Source: Microbacterium resistens NBRC 103078 (GTDB taxonomy: Bacteria > Actinomycetota > Actinomycetes > Actinomycetales > Microbacteriaceae). From it: a DNA stretch of 64,000 nt. Position numbers and translations under genes: made by a program. Shown here one piece after another: positions 18,194-27,168 of this stretch. The notes under the pieces are model-generated. The model searched no databases. It saw only the letters and a list, made by a program, of their open reading frames with translations, and had not been told where the DNA came from. Location: positions 1 through 64,000 of the forward strand of contig NZ_BCRA01000021.1 in assembly GCF_001552355.1 (NCBI RefSeq). The letters are read 5' to 3'. The first letter of the stretch is position 1. Each line of letters begins with the position of its first letter.

Positions 18194-20515
18194 TCAGACC
18201 GCGGCCGGGACCTCGGCACGGACGCGACGGGTCGCCTCCACGATGTTGCGCAGGGAGGCGTTGGTCTCCTCGTAGCCGCGGGTCTTCAGCCCGCAGTCCG
18301 GGTTGACCCAGAGCTGACGCTCCGGGATCTCCGCGACGGCGCGGCGCAGCAGGGCCTCGACCTCGTCCGCGCTGGGGACGCGCGGCGAGTGGATGTCGTA
18401 CACGCCGGGACCGATCCCGTGATCGAATCCGGAGCCCGCGATGTCCGCGACGACCTCCATGCGGCTGCGCGCGGCCTCGATCGAGGTGACGTCGGCGTCG
18501 AGGGCGCGGATCGCGTCGATGACCACGCCGAACTCGGAGTAGCAGAGGTGCGTGTGCACCTGCGTCGCCGGCGCGGCGCCGGCCGTGGCCAGACGGAAGG
18601 AGTCCACCGACCACCGCAGGTACGCCGGCTGATCGTCCTTCTTCAGCGGCAGGAGCTCGCGCAGCGCCGGCTCGTCCACCTGGATGACGCCGATCCCGGC
18701 TGCTTCGAGGTCGGCGATCTCGTCGCGCAGCGCCAGGGCCACCTGGTTCGCGGTCTCGGCCAGCGGCTGGTCGTCGCGCACGAACGACCAGGCGAGGATC
18801 GTCACCGGTCCGGTGAGCATCCCCTTGACGGGCTTCGCCGTGAGCGACTGCGCGTAGGCGGACCAGTCGACGGTGATCGGCGCGGGGCGCGAGACGTCCC
18901 CCCAGAGGATCGACGGACGGGTCGCGCGCGAGCCGTAGGACTGCACCCACCCGTGCTCGGTGACGTCGAAGCCGTCGAGGTGCTCGGCGAAGTACTGGAC
19001 CATGTCGTTGCGCTCCGGCTCCCCGTGGACGAGCACGTCGAGACCGAGGTCCTCCTGGAGGTCGATGACGCGGCGGATCTCCTCGCGCAGGAAGTCCTCG
19101 TAGTCCTCCTTCGTGACCTCGTCCCGGAGGTAGCGCGCCCTGGCCCGGCGGATCTCGCCCGTCTGGGGGAAGGACCCGATCGTCGTCAGCGGCAGGCTCG
19201 GCAGAACCAGGGCGGCCTCCTGCGCGGCCACGCGGGTCTCGTAGTCGCCGCGGGAGAAGTCCTCGGCGGTCAGCGCCGCCGTGCGCTCCCGCACCGATCC
19301 GTCCCGGACGCCGGGAGCCCCGAGGCGGTCGGCCAGGGCCGTGGAGGCGGCGTCCAGCTCCGCGGCGATGGCGCCGCGTCCCTCGACGAGGCCCCGCGCC
19401 AGCGTGACGACCTGCGCGACCTTCTGATCCGCGAAGGCGAGCCACGAGACCAGGCGGGCATCCAGCTTCGACTCGTCGTCGACATCGTGCGGGACGTGCA
19501 GGAGCGAGGTGGACGTCGACGCGGAGACGGCTGCGGCACCGAGCTCTCGGAGCGCCTCGAGGCGTGCGAACGCCCCGGCGAGGTCGCCCCGCCAGATGTT
19601 GTGCCCGTCGACGACGCCGCCGACGAGGGTCTTCTCCGCCAGCCCCGGAACCGCCGCCGGGACCTCCCCGCGGACGAGATCCAGCCCGATCGCCTCGATC
19701 GGGGCCGTGGCGAGGGCGGCGAGGTTCTCCCCCAGCGAGGCATACGGAGCGGCCACGAAGATCGACGGCCGGTCCGTCGCGGAGCCGAGCGCCGCGTACG
19801 CCCGCGACGCCGCCGCGCCCAGGATCGTCGGAGCGGCGGGAAGGGACTCGCTCACGAGGGCCGGCTCGTCGAGCTGGACCCACTCCGCGCCCGCGGCCCG
19901 CAGCCGCGCGAGCAGCTCCCCGTACACGGGAAGGAGGTCGTCGAGGCGGGTGAGCGGGTCGAAGCCCTCGGGCGCGCCTTCCGCCGCCTTGGCGAGAGCG
20001 AGCAGGGTCACCGGCCCCACGACGACGGGACGCGTCACGAAGCCCGCCGCGCGGGCCTCCTCGACCTCGCGGACGAGACGCTCGCTCGACAGCGAGAAGG
20101 AGGTCTGCGGGCCGATCTCCGGGACGAGGTAGTGGTAGTTCGAGTCGAACCACTTGGTCATCTCCAGCGGCGCACGCTCGCCCTCGCCGCGGGCGATGGT
20201 GAACGAGGCCGCGAGACCGATCGACCCGTCGGCGTCGCGGAGGTCCTCGAAGCGCTCGGGGATGGCCCCGACGGTCACCGCCGCGTCCAGGACGTGGTCG
20301 TAGAACGAGAACGATTCCGGGATGGCCGAGTCGGCGCGACCGAGGCCGCGTGCGGCCAGCCGGTCACGGGTCTTCGCGCGCAGCTCCGCGGCGGTCCGTT
20401 CCAGCTCCTGCTGGTCGATCCGCCCGGCCCAGAACGCCTCGACGGCCTTCTTCAGCTCTCGACGCGGTCCGATGCGGGGGTAGCCGAGGATCGTTCCTAC
20501 GGGGAATGCGGTCAT
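18194..20515 (-). CDS. metE: Cobalamin-independent methionine synthase MetE
   Basis: This 773-residue enzyme transfers the methyl group of 5-methyltetrahydropteroyl-triglutamate to homocysteine. Two homologous barrels are visible: the N-terminal one opens 'GTILGYPRIGPRRELKKAVE', and the catalytic C-terminal one from residue ~430 opens 'LTTIGSFPQTGEIRRARARY'. Zinc ligands fall in 'VHTHLCYSEFG' and 'WVNPDCGLKTRG'. It lies 49 bp downstream of metF, which makes its methyl donor, so the two form one operon. Confidence 0.97.
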   Translation of the reverse strand: MTAFPVGTILGYPRIGPRRELKKAVEAFWAGRIDQQELERTAAELRAKTRDRLAARGLGRADSAIPESFSFYDHVLDAAVTVGAIPERFEDLRDADGSIGLAASFTIARGEGERAPLEMTKWFDSNYHYLVPEIGPQTSFSLSSERLVREVEEARAAGFVTRPVVVGPVTLLALAKAAEGAPEGFDPLTRLDDLLPVYGELLARLRAAGAEWVQLDEPALVSESLPAAPTILGAAASRAYAALGSATDRPSIFVAAPYASLGENLAALATAPIEAIGLDLVRGEVPAAVPGLAEKTLVGGVVDGHNIWRGDLAGAFARLEALRELGAAAVSASTSTSLLHVPHDVDDESKLDARLVSWLAFADQKVAQVVTLARGLVEGRGAIAAELDAASTALADRLGAPGVRDGSVRERTAALTAEDFSRGDYETRVAAQEAALVLPSLPLTTIGSFPQTGEIRRARARYLRDEVTKEDYEDFLREEIRRVIDLQEDLGLDVLVHGEPERNDMVQYFAEHLDGFDVTEHGWVQSYGSRATRPSILWGDVSRPAPITVDWSAYAQSLTAKPVKGMLTGPVTILAWSFVRDDQPLAETANQVALALRDEIADLEAAGIGVIQVDEPALRELLPLKKDDQPAYLRWSVDSFRLATAGAAPATQVHTHLCYSEFGVVIDAIRALDADVTSIEAARSRMEVVADIAGSGFDHGIGPGVYDIHSPRVPSADEVEALLRRAVAEIPERQLWVNPDCGLKTRGYEETNASLRNIVEATRRVRAEVPAAV

Positions 20516-20564
20516 GGCGGTCCTCTCTCTGGGTGGGAGTCTCGAAGGTCTGGGTCGCCGGCGG

Positions 20565-21566
20565 CTAGCGCGCAGGCCGGGTCGGAAGGGTCGCCCGGGG
20601 GCGGAGGAGCCCGGCGTCCTCCAGCACGGTCAGGACGGTCGTGTGCTGGTTGAACGCGTACAGGTGCACGCCGGGCGCTCCCCCGGCGACGACGTCCCGG
20701 ACGAGGTCGGCGGCCCACCGGATCCCGATCTCACGTCGTCCTTCCGCGGTGGGCTCCACCTCCAGGGCGATCGCGAGCTCGCTCGGCAGGTCCTCGCCCG
20801 TCAGCTCCAGCACGCGGTTCAACCGTGCCGGGGAGGTGATCGGCATGATGCCGGGCAGGATCGGGATGGTCACGCCGGCGCGACGCGCCCGCTCGACGAA
20901 CGCCAGATAGTCGTCCGCGTGGAAGAACAGCTGCGTGATGGCGACGGTCGCGCCCGCGGCCTGCTTCGCCAGCAGTGCCTCGACGTCCTGGGTGCGGTGG
21001 GCGGACCGCGGATGCCCCTTGGGGAACGCGGCCACGGCGATCCGGACGCGTCGCCTCGGCGACACGCGGACCGCTCCCGGCGCGCCCGGGACCGGCTGCT
21101 CCTCGTACGGCGCGCGCTCCGCTTGCACCCGGTCGATCAGCTGCACGAGCTGCGCGGCGCTCTCCAGGTCCCCGAGGAACGGGCCGTCCCCGGCGTCCGC
21201 CGGCGGGTCCCCCCGCAGGGCGAGGAAGCTGAGGATCCCCGCGTCCAGGAACTCGCGGATGAGCCGGGTCGCGCCGGCGTAGGTGTTGCCGACGCACGTC
21301 AGGTGGGCGAGCGGCTCGACGTCGGTGTGCTCGCGGATGAACCGCAGCACCTCGAGGGAGCGGCCGCCCGTCGAACCGCCGGCACCGTACGTCACGGAGA
21401 TGAACTGCGGCCCGGCTGCCGCGAGATGGCGGACGGTGTCGTGCAGGGCCTCGGAGGACGAGTCGCTGCGCGGCGGGTACAGCTCGAACGAGAAGGGGAC
21501 GGACGAGGCGTCGACGCTCTCGCTCGGCTCCGGAGCGGGGACGCCGAGGGACGGATCGAAGGACAT
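20565..21566 (-). CDS. metF: 5,10-Methylenetetrahydrofolate reductase MetF
   Basis: This 333-residue flavoprotein reduces methylene-THF to methyl-THF for MetE. Family landmarks are 'FSFELYPPRSDSSSEALHDT', 'FISVTYGAGGST', 'LAHLTCVGNTY', 'ILSFLALRGDPP', 'TQLFFHADDYLAF' and 'ILPGIMPITSPARL'. The start is ATG at 21566; an open frame extends upstream but without homology. It heads the metF-metE operon. No SAM or cobalamin riboswitch was recognised in its leader. Confidence 0.94.
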   Translation of the reverse strand: MSFDPSLGVPAPEPSESVDASSVPFSFELYPPRSDSSSEALHDTVRHLAAAGPQFISVTYGAGGSTGGRSLEVLRFIREHTDVEPLAHLTCVGNTYAGATRLIREFLDAGILSFLALRGDPPADAGDGPFLGDLESAAQLVQLIDRVQAERAPYEEQPVPGAPGAVRVSPRRRVRIAVAAFPKGHPRSAHRTQDVEALLAKQAAGATVAITQLFFHADDYLAFVERARRAGVTIPILPGIMPITSPARLNRVLELTGEDLPSELAIALEVEPTAEGRREIGIRWAADLVRDVVAGGAPGVHLYAFNQHTTVLTVLEDAGLLRPRATLPTRPAR

Positions 21567-21837
21567 TCGCTCTCCCGGGGTGGCAGTCGGACGGCGGCCG
21601 CGCACGCCAGATCCTGGTCGTTCGCGGGCGGGTGCCGGGCTCGGCTGTCGCACCGCACCCGGAGGACGAAGGACGTCTCCGCGTGCTCGACCCTCACGGT
21701 AGAGCGCGACGCCACGACCGCGCATCCTCTGTGACGCCGTATGTCATCGCGCCGCGACCGCAGGCCCGCAGGGCCCCCGAAGCCGCCCGACCTCGCCGTG
21801 CCGCGATCCGGCCGGTGCTCCCCGATACGCTCGAAGC
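21567..21837. other. Divergent intergenic region, metF / S9 peptidase
   Basis: This 271-bp stretch between two divergent starts must hold both promoters. It was checked for SAM and B12-box motifs because metF-metE follows, and neither was seen. No convincing operator or small gene was found. Confidence 0.4.
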
Positions 21838-23730
21838 ATGTCTGACCCGTACGGATCCTGGCCCTCCCTGCTGTCCGCCGCGGACCTCGCCGTCGCCGGG
21901 GTCCGCCTCGACGGTGCGCGCTTCGTCGGTGGTGACATCTGGTGGGGCGAGTCGATCCCCGCCGAGCGGGGACGCGTCGCGGTGCGCCGGCGCGCCGACG
22001 GCGGGATCGTCGACGTGCTCCCGGCCCCGTGGAGCGCGCGCTCGCGCGTGCACGAGTACGGCGGCGGTGCCTGGACCGTCGACGACGCGGGCGCCCTCTA
22101 CTTCGTCGAGGACTCCGACCAGCGGGTGTACCGGCTCGATCCCGCCTCGGACCCCGTGCCGCTCACGGCGCCGGGGATCCGCTATGGAGGCCTCTCCGTC
22201 CGCGGCGGACGCCTGCTGGCCGTCGCCGAGGACCTCCGTCCCGATCCGCACCGGCGCGGCATCGTCGAGATCCCCCGGGACGGCTCCGCCGCGGACGACG
22301 AGGACGCGCTCGTCTGGCACGTGCGCGGCTCGGCGTTCTGGGCGCATCCCGCCCTGTCGCCGGACGGCTCCCGGGTCGCCTTCGTGGAGTGGAGCGGGCA
22401 CGAGATGCCCTGGGAGGGCGCCCGTCTGTGCGTGACCGCGTCCGGCGGGGGCGATGTCGCCGCGCTGCGGACCCACGCCGCGCTGCAGCCGGAGTGGACC
22501 GGCGAGGACGAGCTGCTGTTCTCGGACGACGCCGGCGGCCGCTGGAACCTCCAGCGCGTGCGCCTGGACGGGATCGAGGTGCGCCGCGGGCCGTCCGCCG
22601 TCGCCCCCGCCGACGCGGACACCGGCGGCGGCCTGTGGGTGCTGGGTCAGCGCTGGTATCGCCCGCTCGAGGACGGACGCATCGTGGCGGTCCGGACGAA
22701 CGGCGCCGACGAGCTCGTCGTCATCGAGCCCGGCGAGGATCCGGTCGTCCGCCTCCTCGACATCCCCGCGACGGCAGACCTCAGCCTCGAGGACGTCCTC
22801 GTCGACGCCGACGGCGCCCACCTCCTCCTCACCGGGCAGGGCGCGCAGGTCACGCCCGGGCTGTGGCGCGTGGACCTGGACGCCGCGACGGCCGAGGTCG
22901 TCCGCGGCGGGGATCCGGTCGACCCGAGGTGGGTGCCCGGCGCCCGGCCGCTCACCTTCTCCGGACCGCACGGTCCGGTCCATGCCTTCGCCCACCTGCC
23001 GGCCAACCCGGACGCCGCGGCCCCGGAGGACGAGCTCCCGCCCTTCGTCATCTCGGTGCACGGCGGCCCGACGGCGCATGTCTCCGGTGCCGTGGCGATG
23101 TGGATCACGTACCTGACCAGCCGCGGGATCGGCGTGCTGGAGGTGAACTACGGCGGCTCGACCGGATACGGCCGCGCGTACCGGGAGCGCCTGGACGGGC
23201 AGTGGGGCATCGCGGACGTCGACGACGTGCTGGCCGCCGCCGAGGGGCTCGCGGCCTCCGGTCTCGCGGATCCGGCGCGCCTGGCGATCCGCGGGGGCTC
23301 GGCCGGCGGGTGGACGGTGCTGTCGGCGCTCGTCCGCGGAGGCGTCTTCGCCGCAGGCATCAGCCGGTACGGCGTGAGCGACCTGCGCGCCCTCGCCGAG
23401 GACACGCACGACTTCGAGCGGTACTACCTCGACGGCCTCGTCGGCCCGCTTCCGGAGGCCGAGGACGTCTACATCGCGCGTTCGCCGCTCACGCACGTCG
23501 ACCGGATCGACGTCCCGGTGCTCCTGCTCCAGGGCGAGGAGGACCGGGTCGTGCCGCCCGCGCAGTCCGAGGCGATCCGCGACGCCCTGGCTGCGCGCGG
23601 GGTGCCCCATGAGTACGTGCTGTACCCCGGAGAGGGGCATGGGTTCCGGCAGGCTGCCACCATCGCCGACGCCGCCGAGCGCGAGCTCCGGTTCCTCGGC
23701 TCCGTCTTCGGCTTCGATCCGCGCCCCTGA
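21838..23730 (+). CDS. S9-family prolyl oligopeptidase-like peptidase
   Basis: This 630-residue cytoplasmic serine peptidase has an N-terminal beta-propeller (residues ~1-360, several 'SPDGSRVAFVEW'-type blades) and a C-terminal alpha/beta hydrolase domain. Catalytic residues are Ser488 in 'RGGSAGGW', Asp569 in 'LQGEEDRVVP' and His601 in 'PGEGHGF'. The oxyanion region is 'SVHGGPTAH'. It resembles acylaminoacyl or dipeptidyl peptidases; the natural peptide substrate is unknown. There is no signal peptide. It ends at a large inverted repeat. Confidence 0.9.
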   Translation: MSDPYGSWPSLLSAADLAVAGVRLDGARFVGGDIWWGESIPAERGRVAVRRRADGGIVDVLPAPWSARSRVHEYGGGAWTVDDAGALYFVEDSDQRVYRLDPASDPVPLTAPGIRYGGLSVRGGRLLAVAEDLRPDPHRRGIVEIPRDGSAADDEDALVWHVRGSAFWAHPALSPDGSRVAFVEWSGHEMPWEGARLCVTASGGGDVAALRTHAALQPEWTGEDELLFSDDAGGRWNLQRVRLDGIEVRRGPSAVAPADADTGGGLWVLGQRWYRPLEDGRIVAVRTNGADELVVIEPGEDPVVRLLDIPATADLSLEDVLVDADGAHLLLTGQGAQVTPGLWRVDLDAATAEVVRGGDPVDPRWVPGARPLTFSGPHGPVHAFAHLPANPDAAAPEDELPPFVISVHGGPTAHVSGAVAMWITYLTSRGIGVLEVNYGGSTGYGRAYRERLDGQWGIADVDDVLAAAEGLAASGLADPARLAIRGGSAGGWTVLSALVRGGVFAAGISRYGVSDLRALAEDTHDFERYYLDGLVGPLPEAEDVYIARSPLTHVDRIDVPVLLLQGEEDRVVPPAQSEAIRDALAARGVPHEYVLYPGEGHGFRQAATIADAAERELRFLGSVFGFDPRP

Positions 23731-23764
23731 CCCCGAATCCGAATCCCGAGCGTCCGCGCGAGCT

Positions 23765-23827
23765 CAGGCAAACGCGCGAGAACAGGCGACGTGCTCCGCT
23801 CGATGCCTGTTCTCGCGCGTTCGCCTG
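23765..23827. terminator. Long inverted repeat (23-base arms) between S9 peptidase and smpB
   Basis: Arms 23765-23787 and 23805-23827 match over 23 bases with one mismatch, around a 17-base loop, in a 127-bp gap between convergent genes. It could be a shared terminator. The stem is longer than other terminators in this window and the loop is large, so a palindromic repeat element is an alternative. Confidence 0.6.
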
Positions 23828-23857
23828 TTGCCGGGCGGGCGAGTCAGCGGTGGTGCG

Positions 23858-24334
23858 TCACTCTCCGAGGCGGTTGCGCAGGCGCATGGCCCGCTCCGCG
23901 TCGCGCGTGTCCTGACGCTCGCGCAGCGTCTGGCGCTTGTCGAACTCGCGCTTGCCCTTGGCGAGGGCGATCTCGACCTTGGCGCGGCCGTCGGAGAAGT
24001 ACAGTCGCAGCGGCACGAGGGTGTAGCCGCCCGCCGAGACCGCATGCGAGAGCTTGGCGATCTCCTCCTTGTGCAGCAGGAGCTTCCGGATCCGCTTGGC
24101 GGAGTGATTCGTCCAGTGCCCCTGCGAGTACTCCGGGATGTGCACGGCGTCGAGGAACGCCTCGCCGCCCTTGACGAACGCATAGCCGTCGGTGAGGTTC
24201 GCGCGTCCCTGACGCAGCGACTTCACCTCCGTGCCGGTGAGCACCAGCCCCGCCTCGTACGACTTCTCGAGGTTGTAGTCGTGACGGGCACGACGATTGG
24301 TCGCGACGACCTTCTCCCCGCGTTCCCTGGGCAT
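23858..24334 (-). CDS. smpB: SsrA-binding protein SmpB
   Basis: This 158-residue partner of tmRNA in rescuing stalled ribosomes has family motifs '[20 protein letters not shown]', '[19 protein letters not shown]', '[13 protein letters not shown]' and '[10 protein letters not shown]'; a basic C-terminal tail follows. It lies downstream of ftsX, the usual actinobacterial order. The tmRNA gene itself is not in the window. Confidence 0.97.
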   Translation of the reverse strand: MPRERGEKVVATNRRARHDYNLEKSYEAGLVLTGTEVKSLRQGRANLTDGYAFVKGGEAFLDAVHIPEYSQGHWTNHSAKRIRKLLLHKEEIAKLSHAVSAGGYTLVPLRLYFSDGRAKVEIALAKGKREFDKRQTLRERQDTRDAERAMRLRNRLGE

Positions 24335-24391
24335 GGCTCTCTCCTGACTGCGGCCCGCATCCTCAGCGGGCCAGCCTGTCAGCCTACCGGA

Positions 24392-25306
24392 TCAGGCCCG
24401 CAGCCAGCGACGGATGGCGAACCCCGCGGACAGCGCCGCCAGCACGATCCCGATCGCGATGAGCACCGGCACGACGAGGAAGGCGTCCTGCATCGTCACC
24501 CACGAGGTGATGAACGGGACCCTCCCCGCCAGGTACTGGTTCACTCCGAAGTGGACCCCCAGCACCACCGCGACGCTCGCCAGGATCGATCCGATCACCG
24601 CGGCGAAGACGCCCTCGAGCACGAACGGGGTCTGGATGAAGCGGTTCGACGCGCCGACCAGGCGCATGATCCCGATCTCCCGGCGCCGCGCGTAGGCGGA
24701 CAGCCGGATCGTCGTCCCGATCAGCAGCACGGCGGCGATGAGCATCAGCACCGCGATGCCCACGGCGATGTAGGTGGCGACGGTCAGCGCCGAGAACAGC
24801 GGGTCCAGGTACTCGAGCTGGTCCTTGACCTCCTCGACGCCCTTCACCCCCTGGAAGGCCTCCGTGATGACCGGCGACTGGGCGGGGTCCTTCAGACTCA
24901 CCCAGTACGTCTCGTTCATCTGTTCCGGAGTGATGACGTCGGCGTAGTCCTCGCCGACGAGCGCGAGGGTGTTCTGGTAAGCCTCGTCGCGATTCTCGAA
25001 GCGCACATCCGAGATGAGCGGTGCGAGCGTCGGGCTCTCCAGCTCTGCCTTGACCGCGGCCAGCTGCTCCTCGGTCGCGGTGCCGTCGACGCATTCCTCG
25101 TTCGTCGACACGGCCGAGCACATGATCACGCCGACCTGCGCCCGGTCCTCCCAGAAGGCGCGCATGGTGCCGATCTGGGACTGCATCAGGATCGCCGCCC
25201 CGACGAAGGTGAGCGAGACGAACGTGACGAGCACCACGGAGATGACCATCGACGCATTGCGCCGCAGCCCGGTGAAGGCCTCGGAGAGGATGAGTCCGAA
25301 CCTCAT
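24392..25306 (-). CDS. ftsX: Cell division protein FtsX
   Basis: This 304-residue integral membrane protein of the FtsEX complex transmits ATP hydrolysis to peptidoglycan hydrolases outside the cell. The N-terminal helix ('[20 protein letters not shown]') is followed by a large extracytoplasmic loop (residues ~45-170) and three further helices. '[20 protein letters not shown]' is a conserved cytoplasmic segment. Its ATG overlaps the ftsE stop by four bases. Confidence 0.95.
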   Translation of the reverse strand: MRFGLILSEAFTGLRRNASMVISVVLVTFVSLTFVGAAILMQSQIGTMRAFWEDRAQVGVIMCSAVSTNEECVDGTATEEQLAAVKAELESPTLAPLISDVRFENRDEAYQNTLALVGEDYADVITPEQMNETYWVSLKDPAQSPVITEAFQGVKGVEEVKDQLEYLDPLFSALTVATYIAVGIAVLMLIAAVLLIGTTIRLSAYARRREIGIMRLVGASNRFIQTPFVLEGVFAAVIGSILASVAVVLGVHFGVNQYLAGRVPFITSWVTMQDAFLVVPVLIAIGIVLAALSAGFAIRRWLRA

Positions 25307-26316
25307 GACGTCGGCCCCACTTCCTCGTCGTCGCCCCGGTCGAGCCCCAGGCGGTCAGCGACTCCCAGCTCGGCGACCTCGACGGTCGGCGCCGGGGCTG
25401 CGGGCGCGACCGGGTCCTTCTCCTCCGCCGGCTTCTCCACCGGTCGCTGCTCAGCGGACACGTCGGCGGCGGCGCCCGCGGTGTGCGGGGCCTCGGCGGG
25501 CCGCTCGGCAGCGGGGACGACGGGCTCGGCGATCTGGGCCGCGGTCTCGCGCTGCACCTCCAGTGCGGCGGTCAGCGCCGCGGTCGCCGCCGCGCCCTTG
25601 ATCGCCTCGGGGGTCAGCCGCGGCACGTTGGACGTGTCGCCGTAGCCGCCGCGGACCTCGTCGCGCACCAGCTCTCCGTCACGCAGCTCGATGACGCGCC
25701 GGCGCATCTGGTCCACGAAGCCCGCCTCGTGGGTCGCCATGAGGACGGTGGTGCCGCCGGCGTTGATCCGGGCCAGCAGCTGCATGATGTCCACGGACGT
25801 GGCGGGGTCGAGGTTTCCGGTGGGTTCGTCGGCGAGGACGATGGCCGGCCGGTTCACGATGGCGCGGGCGATCGCGACGCGCTGCTGCTCGCCTCCGGAG
25901 AGCTCGTGCGGGAGCCGCTTCTCCTTGCCGGCGAGCCCGACGAGGGCCAGTGCCTCGGGAACGGCCTGATGGATGAACCCGCGGGAGGATCCGATGACCT
26001 GCAGTGTGAACGCGACGTTCTGGAACACGGTCTTGGACGGGAGCAGGCGGAAGTCCTGGAAGACCGAGCCGATGTTGCGCCGGAAATACGGCACCTTGCG
26101 GTTCGCGATGGTCTTCAGGTCGCGGCCGAGCACGGCGACGCGACCGGAGGTCGGGGATTCCTCACGGAGGATGAGCTGAAGGCAGGAGCTTTTCCCGGAT
26201 CCGGAGGCTCCGACGAGGAAGACGAACTCGCCCCGCTGCACTTCGAAGTCGACTCCGGACAGCGCGGGGCGTTTCGTCCCGCGGTAGCGCTTGGTGACGT
26301 TGTCGAATCGGATCAT
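25303..26316 (-). CDS. ftsE: Cell division ATPase FtsE with C-terminal extension
   Basis: This is the ATP-binding half of FtsEX. The ABC domain occupies residues ~1-225: Walker A '[15 protein letters not shown]', signature '[16 protein letters not shown]', Walker B '[13 protein letters not shown]', switch 'ATHEAGFV'. At 337 residues it is about 110 longer than usual FtsE (~225-230); the extra C-terminus is rich in Ala, Pro and Glu and ends in an acidic stretch. It lies between an NlpC/P60 hydrolase gene and ftsX. Confidence 0.95.
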   Translation of the reverse strand: MIRFDNVTKRYRGTKRPALSGVDFEVQRGEFVFLVGASGSGKSSCLQLILREESPTSGRVAVLGRDLKTIANRKVPYFRRNIGSVFQDFRLLPSKTVFQNVAFTLQVIGSSRGFIHQAVPEALALVGLAGKEKRLPHELSGGEQQRVAIARAIVNRPAIVLADEPTGNLDPATSVDIMQLLARINAGGTTVLMATHEAGFVDQMRRRVIELRDGELVRDEVRGGYGDTSNVPRLTPEAIKGAAATAALTAALEVQRETAAQIAEPVVPAAERPAEAPHTAGAAADVSAEQRPVEKPAEEKDPVAPAAPAPTVEVAELGVADRLGLDRGDDEEVGPTS

Positions 26317-26407
26317 GGCGTCTTGAGCCTAAGCGGGCGACGGGCCGTGCCCGCGAGCGACACCCCGCACCCGGGACACGCACAGACCCGGGGATCGCGA
26401 CGGACGG

Positions 26408-27088
26408 TCAGAGGCGCACGTAGACCGGGGATCCCCAGATCCCGCGGTGCTCGACGTAGCGGCCGAAGTCCGGCGAGTCGATCATGCCGCCGGCGCCGTC
26501 GTAGATGCCGATGTGCTGGCCGGGCCACCACAGCAGGTCCCCCGCCTGGGCCTCGGCCGGCGAGATGACGGTACCGAGCGCCGCCTGGCTGTCGGCGCCG
26601 CGCGGCAGGCTGATCCCGAACTGCCCGAACACGTACTGGACGAGCCCGTCGCACGAGAAGGAGTCGGACGGGTCGTTGCCGTACCCGTAGGGAACGACGC
26701 CGACGAAGGACTCCGCGTAGGCGACGATGTTCGCGCCGGAGTACCCCTGTGGGACCGGCGGCGCGACGTACTCCTCGGAGGGCTGCTCGTCGGCGGACGG
26801 CTCCTCGTCGACACCGTCAGGCACGGAGGCGAGTCCGGGCTCCGGGGCGGCGACCGGTTCCGGCGCCGGCGGCGGGGGAACCTCGACCGTGTATCCCTCG
26901 CGGGCCGGCTGCGGACGATCCTGAGCGGCCGAGGCCACGATGTACGTCTGCGCGGGCACGGCGAGCGACACCGTGTGGACGGGCGGCGGAGCCTCCCCCG
27001 GGAGCGCCGCGTGTGCGGCCACTGCGGCGAAGGGGACGATCAGGGTCGCTATCGCGGACGACGCCGCTATTCTCCGTGTCCAAGCCAT
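26408..27088 (-). CDS. Secreted NlpC/P60 peptidoglycan hydrolase
   Basis: This 226-residue exported enzyme has a signal peptide (residues ~1-28), a Pro/Glu-rich linker (~30-115) and an NlpC/P60 domain from ~118. The catalytic Cys146 is in 'DSFSCDGLVQYVF' and His192 in 'WPGQHIGIYDG'. Such enzymes cut D-Glu-mesoDap or equivalent stem-peptide bonds. The position directly upstream of ftsE-ftsX suggests it is the hydrolase activated by FtsEX during division, analogous to mycobacterial RipC; this is inferred from location. Confidence 0.9.
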   Translation of the reverse strand: MAWTRRIAASSAIATLIVPFAAVAAHAALPGEAPPPVHTVSLAVPAQTYIVASAAQDRPQPAREGYTVEVPPPPAPEPVAAPEPGLASVPDGVDEEPSADEQPSEEYVAPPVPQGYSGANIVAYAESFVGVVPYGYGNDPSDSFSCDGLVQYVFGQFGISLPRGADSQAALGTVISPAEAQAGDLLWWPGQHIGIYDGAGGMIDSPDFGRYVEHRGIWGSPVYVRL

Positions 27089-27168
27089 CGAGAGACCACC
27101 CTACGACCGCCCGGCGAGATTCCGTTCAGCGGACTCACAGAATCGCGCCGTGTCGGACGACGAAAGGA

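Noticed and set aside
21567-21837. Possible SAM or cobalamin riboswitch before metF-metE
   Set aside because: No B12-box or SAM-type conserved blocks are present on the minus strand.
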